NCBI RefSeq assembly: GCF_024166365.1
Contig: NC_064835.1
Span: forward strand, 62,104,607-62,168,606
DNA length: 64,000 nt
Direction: 5' to 3'
From: Elephas maximus indicus
Lineage: Eukaryota; Chordata; Mammalia; Proboscidea; Elephantidae
Every line of letters starts with the position of its first letter. The first letter of the stretch is position 1. A model generated the notes under the pieces. The model saw only the letters and a program-made list of their open reading frames with translations. It was not told the origin of the DNA and did not search any database. The position numbers and the translations under genes were made by a program. Below are positions 11,590 to 22,430 of this stretch, piece by piece.

Positions 11590-12209
11590 ATGGTTTGGTG
11601 CAGCAAGCAGGTCAACAGATGCACCAGAGTTATCAGTTAAAGGACATTTGGGTTGTGTCCACTTTAGAAATTTTGAACAAAGTGGCTATAAACATTCACA
11701 CACAGGCTTTTGTGTCAGCGTGTTTTTTATTTCCCTTGGGATTGCTACTGTGTGGTAAGTATATGTTTAACTTTACAAGAAACTGCCAAACTTGTCCAGA
11801 GTGGTGGTGTTATTTTATACCCCAGTCAACGACATTCGAGAGTTCTAGGTGCTCACATCCTTGGCAGTGCTTAGTATTGGCAGTGTTTTTTTCTTTTATT
11901 GTAGCTATTCTAATACAGAATTTGTGGTATCTCATTGTTGTGGTGTTCCTTTTTTTTTTAAAACAGCTTTATTGAAGTATTTATATAATTGGCATACAGT
12001 GAACTATCCATTTTTAAAGTGTAATTTGATAAGCTTTGGCTTATGTATACATTCATGAAACCATTACCACAATCAAGATAGAATATACCCATCACCCCAA
12101 AAATTTCCTTGTGCCCCTTTGTAATCCCTCCTTTCCACCCCCATACTCTTCTACCCAAGTAACCACTGATCTGCTTTCTCTTATTATAGATTAATTTTGC
12201 AGATGGAAT

Positions 12210-12243
<34 letters not shown>

Positions 12244-12430
12244 TTTTTTTTTGGTCTGGTGTCTACTCAGGAAAATTATTTTGAGATTCATCTGTGTTAT
12301 TGCATATGGTAGTAATGGATTCCTTCTTATTGCTGAGTTGTATTCCATTGTATGGCTTTGCGACACTTTGTTTATCTACGTATTTGTTGGTGAACATTTG
12401 GATTGTTTCCAGTTTGGGAGGTTTCATGAG
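11590..12430 (-). mobile_element. Old L1 pieces, scrambled
   Basis: 11590-11950 matches reverse L1 ORF2 C-terminal sequence ('gaaactgccaaacttgtcc', 'ttggcagtgcttagtattgg'). 11955-12250 is an L1 3' end ('cagctttattgaagtattta'), and 12250-12430 again the ORF2 terminus ('gagttgtattccattgtatgg'). The order is not that of one intact element, so two insertions or a rearrangement are involved. A TG/TA microsatellite sits at 12217-12243. Confidence 0.6.
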
Positions 12431-12449
12431 ATTGTAAGCGATGTGAGAG

Positions 12450-12870
12450 AGACAAGTCATGAAAAGTAACTAGATTTATTGTACTCACAGTTCCCAGAGA
12501 CAGGGAGTAGGTATAGCAAGCCATGATGCAGGGCCACACAGGGAGTTACACCTGAGGACAAGGTAACAACAAACTGGAATTGTAGGAGAGGGCTTAGGTA
12601 TGACAGACAGGCTAGGTTTAGCTAGGCTGTGTGGGCCTCCTGGGGATTGGGCATTTTGAATAATTCTCCAAATTCAGGGTCATAGAACTGTCCCTAGCTT
12701 TTGGGTACATGGCTCTGGGGCAGTTAATATGGGTGTGTTGTGGCTCAGGAGTGTGAGAACCTCATAAGGGGAATGATTAGAAAGTAAGCTTAATCAGCTC
12801 CTCAAGAAGGGGGATGGACTGGCCTGCAGCCACGGCCTCAAAACTGGCTCAAGACAGCATGTTAAGAAAA
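12450..12870 (-). mobile_element. LTR-like block of the ERVL-like fossil
   Basis: Sequence with 'tttattgtactcacagttcc' near its left part, as expected for a reversed R/U5 with a polyadenylation signal. It directly precedes the minus-strand internal remnants. Family not named with confidence. Confidence 0.45.
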
Positions 12871-13107
12871 TGTTATTGCATTTGACCCCTTGGTGTCTTG
12901 AAATCAGTTTTGAGCTTACTTGGGTGACCTGAATGGTGGTGGAGACTTTCAGGGAATAGGGCATAAGTAACGCTAAACAGCTTAGAAAATGTTTTATTAT
13001 GACAGTAAAAAGGAGGAAAATACATAGAAGTATAAGAAGACTTTGAAGACTGGTGCATAATTACTTTTCCCATGTGTATGCTTTTAGCCAAGAAAATACC
13101 ACTCATC

Positions 13108-13497
13108 TGTCGGTTTGTCATACTGTGGCGGCTTGCATGTTGTAGTGATGCAGGAAGCTATGCCACTGGTATTTCAAATACCAGCAGGTTTCAGTAGAAC
13201 TTCCAGACTAAGACAGGCCAGGAAGAAATATCTGGTGATCTATTTCTGAAAATTAGCCAGTGAAAACCTTATGGATCACAATGGAACATTGTCTGACTAG
13301 CTTGCTTTGGACTTGTCATCAGGAGGAATCAGTCACTGGAGGAGGGCATTATGTTTGATGAAGTGGAGGGCCAGCAAGGTCAAGGAAGACCCTCAGTGAG
13401 GTGAGTTGGCACAGTAGCCGCAATGATGGACTGGAACGTGCCAGTAATTGTGAGCATGACATCATGAGATGGAGTTGACTCAACAGCAATTATCTCT
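13108..13497 (+). mobile_element. End-only RTE derivative (SINE-like)
   Basis: 13108-13310 matches the 5' end of the RTE LINE at 61686 onward ('tgatgcaggaagctatgcca', 'ccagactaagacagg', 'gccagtgaaaaccttatgga'). 13311-13497 matches the RTE 3' end ('ggagggccagcaaggtcaag', 'gaagaccctcagtgaggtga', 'gagatggagttgactcaaca'). The 3-kb coding middle is absent. Either a deletion copy or a member of a non-autonomous family. Confidence 0.7.
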
Positions 13498-13504
13498 CCC
13501 TGTA

Positions 13505-13690
13505 GCCAAGAAAACAAATCTGAAGCTTCTGGGGTCTCTAACAGTATCTTGGTGGTTTTTTTTTTCCCTAGCCAAGAAAACAAATCTGAAGCTTCTGGGG
13601 TCTCTAACAGTATCTTGGTGGTTTTTTTTTTCCCTAGCCAAGAAAACAAATCTGAAGCTTCTGGGGTCTCTAACAGTATTTTGGTGGAGT
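13505..13690. repeat. 66-bp tandem repeat, three copies
   Basis: Copies start at 13505, 13571 and 13637, each beginning 'gccaagaaaacaaatctgaa' and ending in a T-rich run. The first two are nearly identical over the full unit; the third is cut short. It sits inside the ERVL-like fossil next to the RTE derivative. Because 66 is a multiple of three the frame stays open across it, but nothing else suggests a gene. Confidence 0.9.
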
Positions 13691-14515
13691 TGTAAAGTAT
13701 GTTAAAGTATGAGTTTATTTTTTATGGTAATAACATCTTGGTGTGTTTCTTGTGTCACAAAGGTTAGTGGTATTTATTTATAACTCAGGGGATGGGTAGT
13801 TGTGATCAGGGTTGCAGACGAAGGGTGAGAGGCCACAGTGGAAAGTTGGAGCGGGGAAATTAGGAGAAAGCACTTGGGTAGTGGGAAGTCCTCAACAGGT
13901 TGAAGGATGGCCAATATGAGACAGCTGCCTCCTAGGAAAGTAATAGTCACTATTAATTTTTAGAATGGCACAGATAGTAATCTCTACAAGATTTCTAGGG
14001 TGTATGTTTTGGCAGTCGGAAGTATACCAGGGGCATGGGCTGAGCAAACAGCAAGCTCGACGGGGAATCCATAATATCCAGGATATCCCATGTGCGTTTG
14101 TCAGTACCTTAGGAGAGGCAGTCTGTGGGCAGCCTTGGGGCAACGGTCTCAGTGTCCGGGTGAAGTCCTCACCAGTGCAGAGGGTGATGTGGTCTGAGGG
14201 TGTGGGACTGGAGTATCCTCAGGTGGATAGCCATTTGAATTGATGTGGCTCATGTAGTTAATAAGGTTTTAGACTGATTTCCAATTAAGATAGCTGTAGC
14301 TGAGATTAGAGTTTCAGCACTAGGCTGTAGGCAGCCTCTCTCCCCCCTCCGCCCCAAGTTTAGCCAGTAACTGTGGGCCTTTGCCTCAGTTGTCCATTAG
14401 GTTGGTGATGGGCCTGTAGGGCAATCAGTAGTTATCAGGTCCCAAGAAAGTGTGTGCTCTTGATTTGGGCTCCAGCCCTCGTGGGATGGGGGAAGGATCA
14501 ATAATCCGTAAAGCC

Positions 14516-14815
14516 TTAGCTAACCAAAAGGTCAGCAGTTTGAACCTACCCAGTGGCTCCATGAGAGAAAAGACCTGGCAATCTGCTCTTGTAAAGATTG
14601 TTGTCTGCTGTTGAATGGGTTCCGACTCATAGTGACCTTATAGGACAAAGTAGAACTGCCACATAGGGTTTCCTAATCTATATCAAGCTTACCTAGGGAC
14701 AAAAGACCTAGGGATCTGCTACTGTAAAAATTACAGCCTAGGGAACCCTATGGGGGCAGTTCTCCTTTGTCCCATAGGGTTGCTCTGAGTTGGAATCCAC
14801 TCGACGTTACACAAT
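14516..14815. repeat. Composite AfroSINE cluster
   Basis: Forward SINE sequence ('taaccaaaaggtcagcagtt', 'gacctggcaatctgctcttg') at 14516-14598, a reversed piece at 14599-14694 ('gggttccgactcatagtgac'), then forward again at 14695-14815 ('ggaaccctatgggggcagtt'). One SINE inserted in another, or overlapping copies of the long AfroSINE variant. Confidence 0.65.
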
Positions 14816-14828
14816 GACATATATGTGA

Positions 14829-17800
14829 GGTGCCATCAAGTTGGTTCCAACTTGTAGCAACCCTGTGCACAACAGAATGAAACAGTGCCTGGTCCTGCAC
14901 CATCCCCACAATTGTTGCTATGCTTGAACCCATTGTTGCAACCACTGTGTCAGTCCACCTCATTGAGGGTCTTCCTCTTTTTTGCTGACCCTCTACCAAG
15001 CATTATGTCCTTCTCCAGGGACTGACCCCTCCTGACAACATGTCCAAAGTAAGTGAGATGTAATGTTGCCATCTTTGCTTCTAAGGAGTATTCTTGTTGT
15101 ACTTCTTCCAAGACAGATTTGTTCATTCTTTTGGCAGTCCATGGTATATTCAATATTCTTCTCCAACACCACAGTTCAAAAGTGTCACTTCTTTTTCAGC
15201 CTTCCTTATTCACTGTCCAACTTTTGCATGCATATGAGGCGACTGAAAACACCATAGCTTGGGTAAGGCGCATCTTAGTTCTCAAGGTGACATCCTTGCT
15301 TTTAAACACTTTAAAGAGATTTTTTTTTTTGCAGATGTACCCAATGCAATGTGTCTTTTGATTTCTCAGCTGCCGCTTCCATGGGTGTTGATTGTGAATC
15401 CAAGTAAAATGAAATCCTTGACAACCTCAGTCTCCTCTCTGTTTATCATGACGTTGCTTATTGGCCCAGTTGTGAGGATTTTTGTTTTCTTTATGTTGAG
15501 GTGTAATCCATACTGAAGGCTGTGGTCTTTGATCTTCATTAGTAAGTGCTTCAAGTCCTCTTCACCTTAAGCAAGCAAGGTTGTGTCATCTACATAATGC
15601 AGGTTGTTAATGAGTCTTCCTCCAACCCTAATGCCCCATTCTTTTTCATATAGTCCAGTTTATTGGATTATTTGTTCAGCATACAGATTGAATAGGTATG
15701 GTAAAAGGATACAACCCTGATGCACACCTTTCCTGACTTTAAACCATACAGTATCCCCTTGTTCTGTTCGAATGGCTGCCTCTTGATCCATGTACAGATT
15801 CCTCATGAGCATGATTAAGTGTTCTGGAATTCCCATTCTCCGCAGTGTTAACCATAATTTGTTATGATCCATACAGTCGAATGCCTTAGCATAGTCAATA
15901 AAACACAGGTAAACATCTTTCTGGTATTCTCTGCTTTCAGCCAGGATCCATCTGACATCAGCAAATGATATCCTTGATTTCATGTCCTTTTCTAGATCTG
16001 GCTTGAATTTTTCGCAGTTCCCTGTTGGTATACTGCTACAGCTGCTTTTGAATGATCTTCAGCAAAGTTTTGCTTGCATATGACCTTAATGATATTGTTC
16101 AATAATTTCTACATTCAGTTGGATCACCTTTCTTGGGAATAGGCATAAATGTGGATCTCTTCAGTTGGTTGGCCAGGTAGCTGTCTTCCAAATTTCTTGG
16201 CATAGACAAGTGAGCACTTCCAGCGCTGCATCCGTTTGTTGAAACATCTCAGTTGGTATTCTGTCAATTCCTGGAGCCTCGTTTTTTGCCAATGCCTTCA
16301 GTGCAGCTTGGACCTCTTCCCTTTAGTACCATCGGTTCCTGATCATATGTTACCTCCTGACATGGTAGAACATTGACCAGTTCTTTTTGGTATAGTGACT
16401 GTGTATTCCTTCCATATTCTTTTGATGCTTCCTGTGTTGTTTAATATTTTCCCCATAGAATCCTTCAGTATTGGGATGTGAGGCTTGAATTTTTTCTTCA
16501 GTTCTTTCAGCTTGAGAAATGCTGTTCTTCCTTTTTGATTTTCTATCTCCAGGTCTTTGCACATGTCATCAAAATACTTTGTCTTCTCGAGCCACCCTTT
16601 GAAATCTTCTGTTCAGCTCTTTTACTTCATCATTTTTTCCTTTTGCTTTCGCTACTAGATGTTCAAGAGCAAGTTTCAGAGTTTCTTCTGACATCCATTT
16701 AGGTCTTTTCTTTTTCTCCTGTCTTTTTAATGACCTCTTGGTTTCTTCATGTATGATGTCCCTGATGTCAGTCCATAACTCGTCTGGTTTTCAGTCATTA
16801 GAGTTCAGTCCATAACTTGTCTGATTTTCAGTCATTAGAGTTCAGTCCATAACTTGTCTGGTTTTCAGTCAGAGTTCAATGCATTAAATCCATTCTCGAG
16901 ATGGTCTCTAAATTCAGGTGGGATATACTCAAGGTTCGTACTTTGGCTCTCGTGGACGTGTTCTAATTTTCTTTAATTTCTCCTTGAACTTGCATAGGAG
17001 TAATTGATGGTCTGATCCAAAGTTGGCCCCTAGTCTTGTTCTGACTGATAATATTGAGCTTTTCCATTGTCTCTTTCTACAGATGTAGTCGATTCGATTC
17101 CTGTGTATTCCATCTGGTGAGGTCCACGTGTATAGTCACCGTTTATGTTGGTGAAAAAAGGTATTTGGAATGAAGAAGTCATTGGTCTTGAAAAATTCAA
17201 TCGTGATCTCCAGCATCGTTTCTGTCACCAAGGGCATATTTTCCAACTACTGTTCCTTCTTTTTTGTTTCCAGCTTTTGCATTCCAATCACCAGTAATTA
17301 TCAGTGCATCCTGATTGCATATTTGATCAATTTCAGACTGCAGATGTTGGTAAAAATCTTCAGTTTCTTCATCTTTGGTCTTAGTGTTTGGTGCATAAAT
17401 TTGAATAATAGTCATATTAACTGGTCTTCCTTGTAGGCATATGGATATTATCCTATCACTAACAGTCTTGTACTTCAGGATAGATCTTGAAATGTTCTTT
17501 TTGATGAAGAATGCAACACCATTCCTTTTCAAGTTGTCATTCCTGGGATAGTAGACCATATGATTGTCCAATTCAAAGGGACCAATACCAGTCCATATCA
17601 GTTCACGAATGCATAGGATATTAACTTTTATGTGTTCCATTTCATTTTTGATGGTTTCCAACTGTCCTAGATTCATACTTCATACATTCCAGGTTTGGAT
17701 TATTAATGGATGTTTGCAGCTGTTTCTTCTCATTTTGAGTCGTGCCATATCAGCAAATGAAGGTCCTTGAAAGCTTGAATCCATCCACGTCATTCAGGCT

Positions 17801-17922
17801 GACTCTACTTTGAGGAGGCAGCTCTTCCCCAGTCACATTTTGAGTGCCTTCCAATCAGAGGGGCTCATCTGCTGGCACTATATCAGACAGTGTTCTGCTA
17901 TTCATAAGGTTTTTACTGGCTA
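14829..17922 (-). mobile_element. RTE/BovB-like LINE, nearly full length, minus strand
   Basis: The minus strand carries endonuclease (17197-17676: GDWNAKAGN, with QIYAPNTKT), reverse transcriptase (15660-15983: FADVRWILAESREYQKDVYL, CFIDYAKAFD, GVHQGC) and the C-terminal region (14950-15153 and 15366-15554). It matches the + strand RTE at 61686 and lacks only about the first 200 bases of the 5' end. Reading frames are broken in several places. RTE elements of this type are known in Afrotheria. Inserted in the ERVL-like fossil. Confidence 0.85.
16768..16878. repeat. 37-bp tandem triplication within RTE
   Basis: Unit starting 'tcagtccataact' at 16768, 16805 and 16842, with the inner part 'gtctggttttcagtcattag'. 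It occurs within the endonuclease-RT linker of the RTE copy and is absent in the copy near 62.9 kb, so it arose after insertion. Confidence 0.85.
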
Positions 17923-19745
17923 AATGACATGTATAGTAAGGTTTTACACATAATAAAGGCAAGCCACATCCCGTTTAAATATAGGAAAGGGTGATGGGAA
18001 GGTTTTTTCCTAAAGTTGGTATGAGTTATGAGTCAGCCAAGGGGCCTTAAGAGAAATTAAGGCTTGGGGCAAGAGGGAAACCCATTTAGGGATTTATTTG
18101 TTATTTTATAATTTAAATAGTTGTTTGAAGAGACCATTATGTCTCTCAAGTAAATTGACTGCCTGGGACCAGTCAGGGAGATGAAAGTTCCATTGAATGC
18201 CTTTTTTTCAAGAGCCTTTTTCACTGTATATTTTGAGAAGTGAAATGTATGCCTTGTTTATTATCAATAATGTCTGGAACTCTGAAGGGTACAGCTTTGT
18301 ATTGTGGCCTTAGCATATGTAGAGATATGTATGACCTTGTTTATATTTTGGCTGTGAGGCAAGAGATTCCCAGAATTCTTTGCCTTGAATGGGGCAGTTC
18401 CTGGGCTGTGGCCCAAGAGTTTTTAAAAAAAAAAAAAATATGCAGATGGGCTGTATGTCAGCCAGGCCATCCAGTGCTAAGGTAACTGCCTGAAGTTCGG
18501 CCAGTTGTGCAGCCCTTGGTCCCATTCTTTATCAGGAGTATCCTGATGGGTAAATGGAAAGCAGCAATATCCTGCTGAGCTTCATAACTTGTGATGAGGG
18601 CAGTGCCATCTGTACAGTCTAGTAACTCCCATTGCCCTACACTCAGTTAATCCCAAGCGACTTCTCAGGTAGCCGATGCACCTGGGCGAGGGGTGGCCTC
18701 TTCCAGCACCATGGTATCTGGCAAGGGACTGAGGATAAGGGAGGCCACCACCTCCTGTAGGTGGAATATGCAGAGAGCCCAGGTTTGGCTCCATCCCATA
18801 TCGAGGAGGACTGGGTAGGCATGCCGAGATTGTGGGGTGCTGTTTCTGGGATGTAAGATATAATGGGCAGGTGGGTCCCAAGCTCAGGGTCTGTGAGAAC
18901 CTCTATTTCCAAGAAGCCCAGCATGCAGTCAGCAATTGTCACTCTAATGGTGCATGGCACAGAGCCGAGAAGGGCAATTTCTTACATTAGAAGCCCATGG
19001 GCAACTTGTGACCAACATATGTGGTCCAGAGAACCAGGGGGCATGAGAGGAGGTTCCTAAAGCTCTGCAATGAAGGAGTCTGCGGGCGCTAACCAGAGTA
19101 TCAGCTGATTTCAATTTAGATAGATTCTAGAGCCTTTTATTGGAGGGGCCTCATTCAAGGTGAGCTGTGTTGTAAATAGCAGCATCAGTGAGATTAAGTA
19201 AAACTTGTGAGGAATGTGTTGCCTTCAGGACTCAAAAAAACCGAAAAGATGTTGGACTTGGTGTCCTTAGTGTGTGAAACAAATCTCCAGGGCAGATATC
19301 ATTACTGTAATTGAACCTGTGTTCCTGGAGAAAGATGGATGAAGTTATGATCTTGGCTGCAAAGATGGTGTTTGTTGGCAAGGCTGCTGAGATAACCCAT
19401 GGGTAGCCTGTTAAAAGTGTATGTCCCTTTAGAGGTGAAAGCAAGCTGCGGCTGAGAGCCTGTTAGAATAGGTGCTAAATAGAACATATTAGCCAAATCT
19501 ATACTAGTAAAATATTTATTAATTGCTAATTGGATGGAGGCAGTCAATAATATTGGGTATGGGGCTTTAATGGATGGGGCCAGAGCATCAAGGCTTCAGT
19601 AGTCTAGTGTGACGTGCCAGTTATCCCTTCCAGGCTTGAGAATAGACAAAATTGGGCTGTTAAATGGGGCAGTAGTGGGGGTAATCCTCCTTTTCACTAA
19701 TTAGGTCTTGTAAGTTTTAATCCTCGAAGGCCCTGTTTTAACTTT

Positions 19746-20455
19746 TATTAAAACCCATTGCCGTTGAGTTGATTCCGACTCATAGTGGCCCTATAGCAAC
19801 CCTATCGACAGAGTAGAACTGCCCCGTAGGGTCTCCAAGAAGTAGCTGGTGGGTTCAAACTGCCTACCTTTTGGTTAGCAGGTGTCATGGATTGAATTGC
19901 GTTCCCCCAAAATATGTGTCAACTTGGTAAGGCCATAATTCCCAGTATTGTGTGGTGTCCTCCATTCTGTGATTTTCCTGTGTGTTATAAATCATAATCT
20001 CTGCCTGCGGTTAAAGAGGATTAGGGTGGGATGTAACACCCTTGCTCTGGTCATTTCCCTGATCCAATGTAGTTTCCCTGGGGAGTGGCCTGCACCACCT
20101 TTTATCTTACAAGAGATAAAAGGAAAGGGAAGCAGGCTGAGAGTTGGGGGGAGGGGGGACCTCATACCACCAAGAAAGAAGCACCGAGAACAGAGCACGT
20201 CCTTCGAACCCTGGGGTTCCTGCGCGGAGAAGCTCCTAGTCCAGGGAAGACTGACAAGGACTTTCCTCCAGAGCTGACAGAGAGAGAAAGCCTTCCCCTG
20301 AAGCTCATGCCCTGAATTTGCACTTCTAGCCCACTGCACGTAAGAGAATAAACTTGTTTGTTAAAGCCATCCACTTGTGGTATATCTGTTGTAGCAGCGC
20401 TAGATGACTAAGACAGCAGCCAAATGCTTAACCACGAGTTTGTGGAGTCCCATTT
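19746..20455 (-). repeat. AfroSINE split by an LTR
   Basis: Reverse AfroSINE: 19746-19882 ('attgccgttgagttgattcc' ... 'ccttttggttagcag') and 20416-20455 ('ccaaatgcttaaccacgag'). The two halves join correctly if the LTR between them is ignored. Confidence 0.85.
19883..20415 (+). mobile_element. Solo LTR (lineage-specific, MaLR-like)
   Basis: Starts 'tgtcatggattgaattgcg' and ends 'gatgactaagaca' (TG...CA). It has a polyadenylation signal near 20347 (aataaa) and short direct repeats ('gcag') at both sides from the split SINE. Solitary fossil without internal region. Because it sits inside an AfroSINE it is younger than the SINE. Related copies lie on the minus strand at 53531-54031, 54380-54785 and 45208-45290. 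Confidence 0.75.
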
Positions 20456-20860
20456 TGTCAAGTCAATTTGTAAGTGTCAAAGTCTCAGTGTTACTTTATT
20501 ACTCATTGTATCGGTGTCCATACCCTCTGTTGGTATTTTAGGGCAATGGGGGCTAAGATTATGGGAAATTTAGGCAAGGCAATAGTTTCAATGGTTAAGA
20601 TGAAGCGTATTTATTTGTTCCGTATTTTATATTCAATAATTTCCCTAAGATTACAGGTGGTACCCTGTTTAAATTTAGTGAGAACCCAAGTATAACTAAT
20701 TTGAGCCCTGGTTTTAAGTTCATGAAGGTTTGGCAATTGGTGTATTTCAGTAAGATACTAAAGTTAATTTAGAAGTTATACTTTAATGGCATAAAAGCCA
20801 ATTGGCATCCTTTAAACTTTTTGCTGTATAAATTATTTTAATAAATTTTGGAATGAAGAT
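20456..20860. other. Unassigned intergenic sequence
   Basis: AT-rich. It may be the upstream continuation of the ERVL-like fossil (it lies beyond the split SINE in the right place) but I cannot recognise a protein motif in it. Confidence 0.3.
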
Positions 20861-20863
20861 GGC

Positions 20864-21050
20864 CACCAAAAAAAAACCAATTGCTGTCAAGTCAGTTCTG
20901 ACTCATGGCGACCCCGTGTGTTACAAAGTGGACCTGCTTCATATGGTCCATATGGTTTTCTTGGCTGCAATCTTTACAGAAGAGCACCAGACTTCTTACA
21001 CTGTCCTGCTAGATGGGTTCCAACTGCCAACCTCTGAAGTTGAAGTGATG
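20864..21050 (-). repeat. AfroSINE, long variant
   Basis: 'attgctgtcaagtcagttct', 'gttttcttggctgcaatctt', 'tgggttccaactgccaacct': the variant with a central 'cttggctgcaatctttacag' block. An open frame across it is accidental. Confidence 0.75.
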
Positions 21051-21835
21051 TGAGAGGATGAAATCACAGCACAGAACATGTAGAAGGACAAGGTTAAGGA
21101 TGAAACATGGGCATTTATGTGCACCGCTCTTCATTCAGCAAGTATGTATTAAGTACTTGTCTGTAAGGCCTAAAGCACTTGAGAAGATACACAGATGAGA
21201 AAGACACAGCCATCACTTGGCATAGGAGATGTAAAAATAATAACTATAATACAAGAAGGGGACAAATACCATTAAAGAAACATGTAGGCATGGAATTAGG
21301 GAAAGCTCCCTGATGGAGGTGACCATTTATCTAGTAAACTGGTCCTTGAATAGCTAGGGTCTTGACAAGCCCTGATTGGTGAAGGTAGCATTCTAAAGAC
21401 TAGCAGCAGCAAAAGACAAGGGCCATGAACCATCAGTGCTGTCTGGAGACAAACTAGTAATACACTAGGCTTGGGTAAGGTGTGAGAAAGGAAGGTCGGA
21501 GCCATAGCACCGACCTCCTTGAAGGCCCTACTGAGACCTGTTTTGGACTTCTTCTGAGGAACATCCAACAAGACTGGTCTTTAAAAACCTACCATCCACA
21601 TCTAATCTTTGATCACACGTTTTTAAAGTAGGCGCCTTATATGGTTTGGTTGTCAGCAAAGATTAAATCCACTTTTCATGGATTAAGATTTTCCAGCATA
21701 AAGGACGGCGAAAATAATCCTCTGTATTGGGGATTTTCTCTTCTCTAGGAAGCAGACACACTCAGGTTTGACATGTCTGATTTACGAGCCTGCTAGATGA
21801 AGGAAGATGTTGGTACTGTCACCGTCCTAAGTATC
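21051..21835. other. Intergenic sequence upstream of TPRKB
   Basis: Contains an L2/MIR-like scrap near 21120-21330 ('cagcaagtatgtattaagta' ... 'agatgagaaagacacagcc'). Otherwise nothing recognised. Confidence 0.35.
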
Positions 21836-21837
21836 CG

Positions 21838-22430
21838 AAGCCAATCACCGAGCGCGAGCTGCTCCAGGAGATCCTCCCCAAATGACGGCTCCGAGAAGCA
21901 GCAGCAGAGTGAGTCCCGCCTGCCCCAAAAAGCACTGTGCTCGAGCGGCGGAAAGGGACGTAGAGCTCGTTGACGTCAGGGTTCGTCTTTGCACAGGAAG
22001 AGACCGCGGACATCTCTTCCAAGGCCCAAGAGTTAGGGACAAAGCTGGGAAATCAAACCCAGGCCTCAGCTTCTGGGCCACGGATTCTTCTCGCCTCCCT
22101 CGCAGGGTGACAGACCGAGCCCTGCTCTCTGCGTCCGCTGACGCGACTCACGCTAGCGGGTCACGGGAGGGGCTGGCGGGACCAAGGTCGGAAGTTCCTC
22201 CCGCCGGGCTCCAGAAAACGCCAGCGACCTGGAGCCGGCGCAGCCGGAAACGGCTCGGGGACGGCGGGGATTGGACGCAGGTGCGGCCGAGCTCCCGGAA
22301 GTGGAGGGTTTTGTTTCCGAGGGGGAGATCTTCCGAGTCGGACCGGACCCGGGTTGGTGAGTCTACCCCGGGCGCTAGCGGGTCGGGGGCGCGAGGGGAG
22401 AGCGGAGGGTGAGGAAGGGGTGGAGGTGGA
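21838..22430 (+). promoter_or_regulatory. TPRKB: CpG island, TPRKB promoter
   Basis: Dense CpG and GC-rich sequence in an otherwise AT-rich window, without TATA box. It ends in a splice donor (gggttg|gtgagt at 22357) that fits a non-coding first exon of TPRKB, whose coding start is 0.84 kb downstream. Such islands mark housekeeping promoters. The exact transcription start cannot be read from sequence. Confidence 0.8.
22300..22356 (+). other. TPRKB: TPRKB non-coding first exon (3' end)
   Basis: The exon end is set by the donor GTGAGT at 22357; the 5' limit is arbitrary. Inferred from the position relative to the next acceptor at 23171-23172 and from the CpG island. Confidence 0.5.

Larger units (their letters stand above)
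12430..19745 (-). mobile_element. ERVL-like endogenous retrovirus fossil, minus strand
   Basis: An LTR-like block (about 12450-12870, containing a reversed poly(A) signal region) stands at the left. Reading the minus strand from the right, pol remnants occur in proper order: reverse transcriptase (about 19232-19745, with the FTSIDLANMF and RLPMGYL motifs), RNase H (about 18310-18530, AELQAVTLAL), then integrase-like sequence (about 17990-18260). The body has been invaded by an RTE LINE (14829-17922), SINE pieces (14516-14815) and an end-only RTE derivative (13108-13497). Broken, with many breaks; old. The right LTR is not seen. Class III/ERVL is inferred from the RT and RNase H motifs. Confidence 0.65.

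Noticed and set aside
11324-11975. Overlapping + strand frames of 126-144 codons
   Set aside because: They span the LTR relic and reversed L1 sequence with no conserved motif.
13505-13690. CRISPR-like array
   Set aside because: The copies are directly adjacent without unique spacers, in a mammalian genome.
13380-13705. Open frames with 22-residue repeats on both strands
   Set aside because: They are produced by the 66-bp tandem repeat, which happens to be a multiple of three; no start context, homology or flanking gene structure.
19948-20374. Open frames of 70-115 codons on both strands
   Set aside because: All inside the solo LTR.
21882-22412. 176-codon open frame in the CpG island, and others on the opposite strand
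   Set aside because: GC-rich sequence has few stops. The frame crosses the splice donor at 22357 and has no recognisable domain; it is the promoter and 5' UTR of TPRKB.
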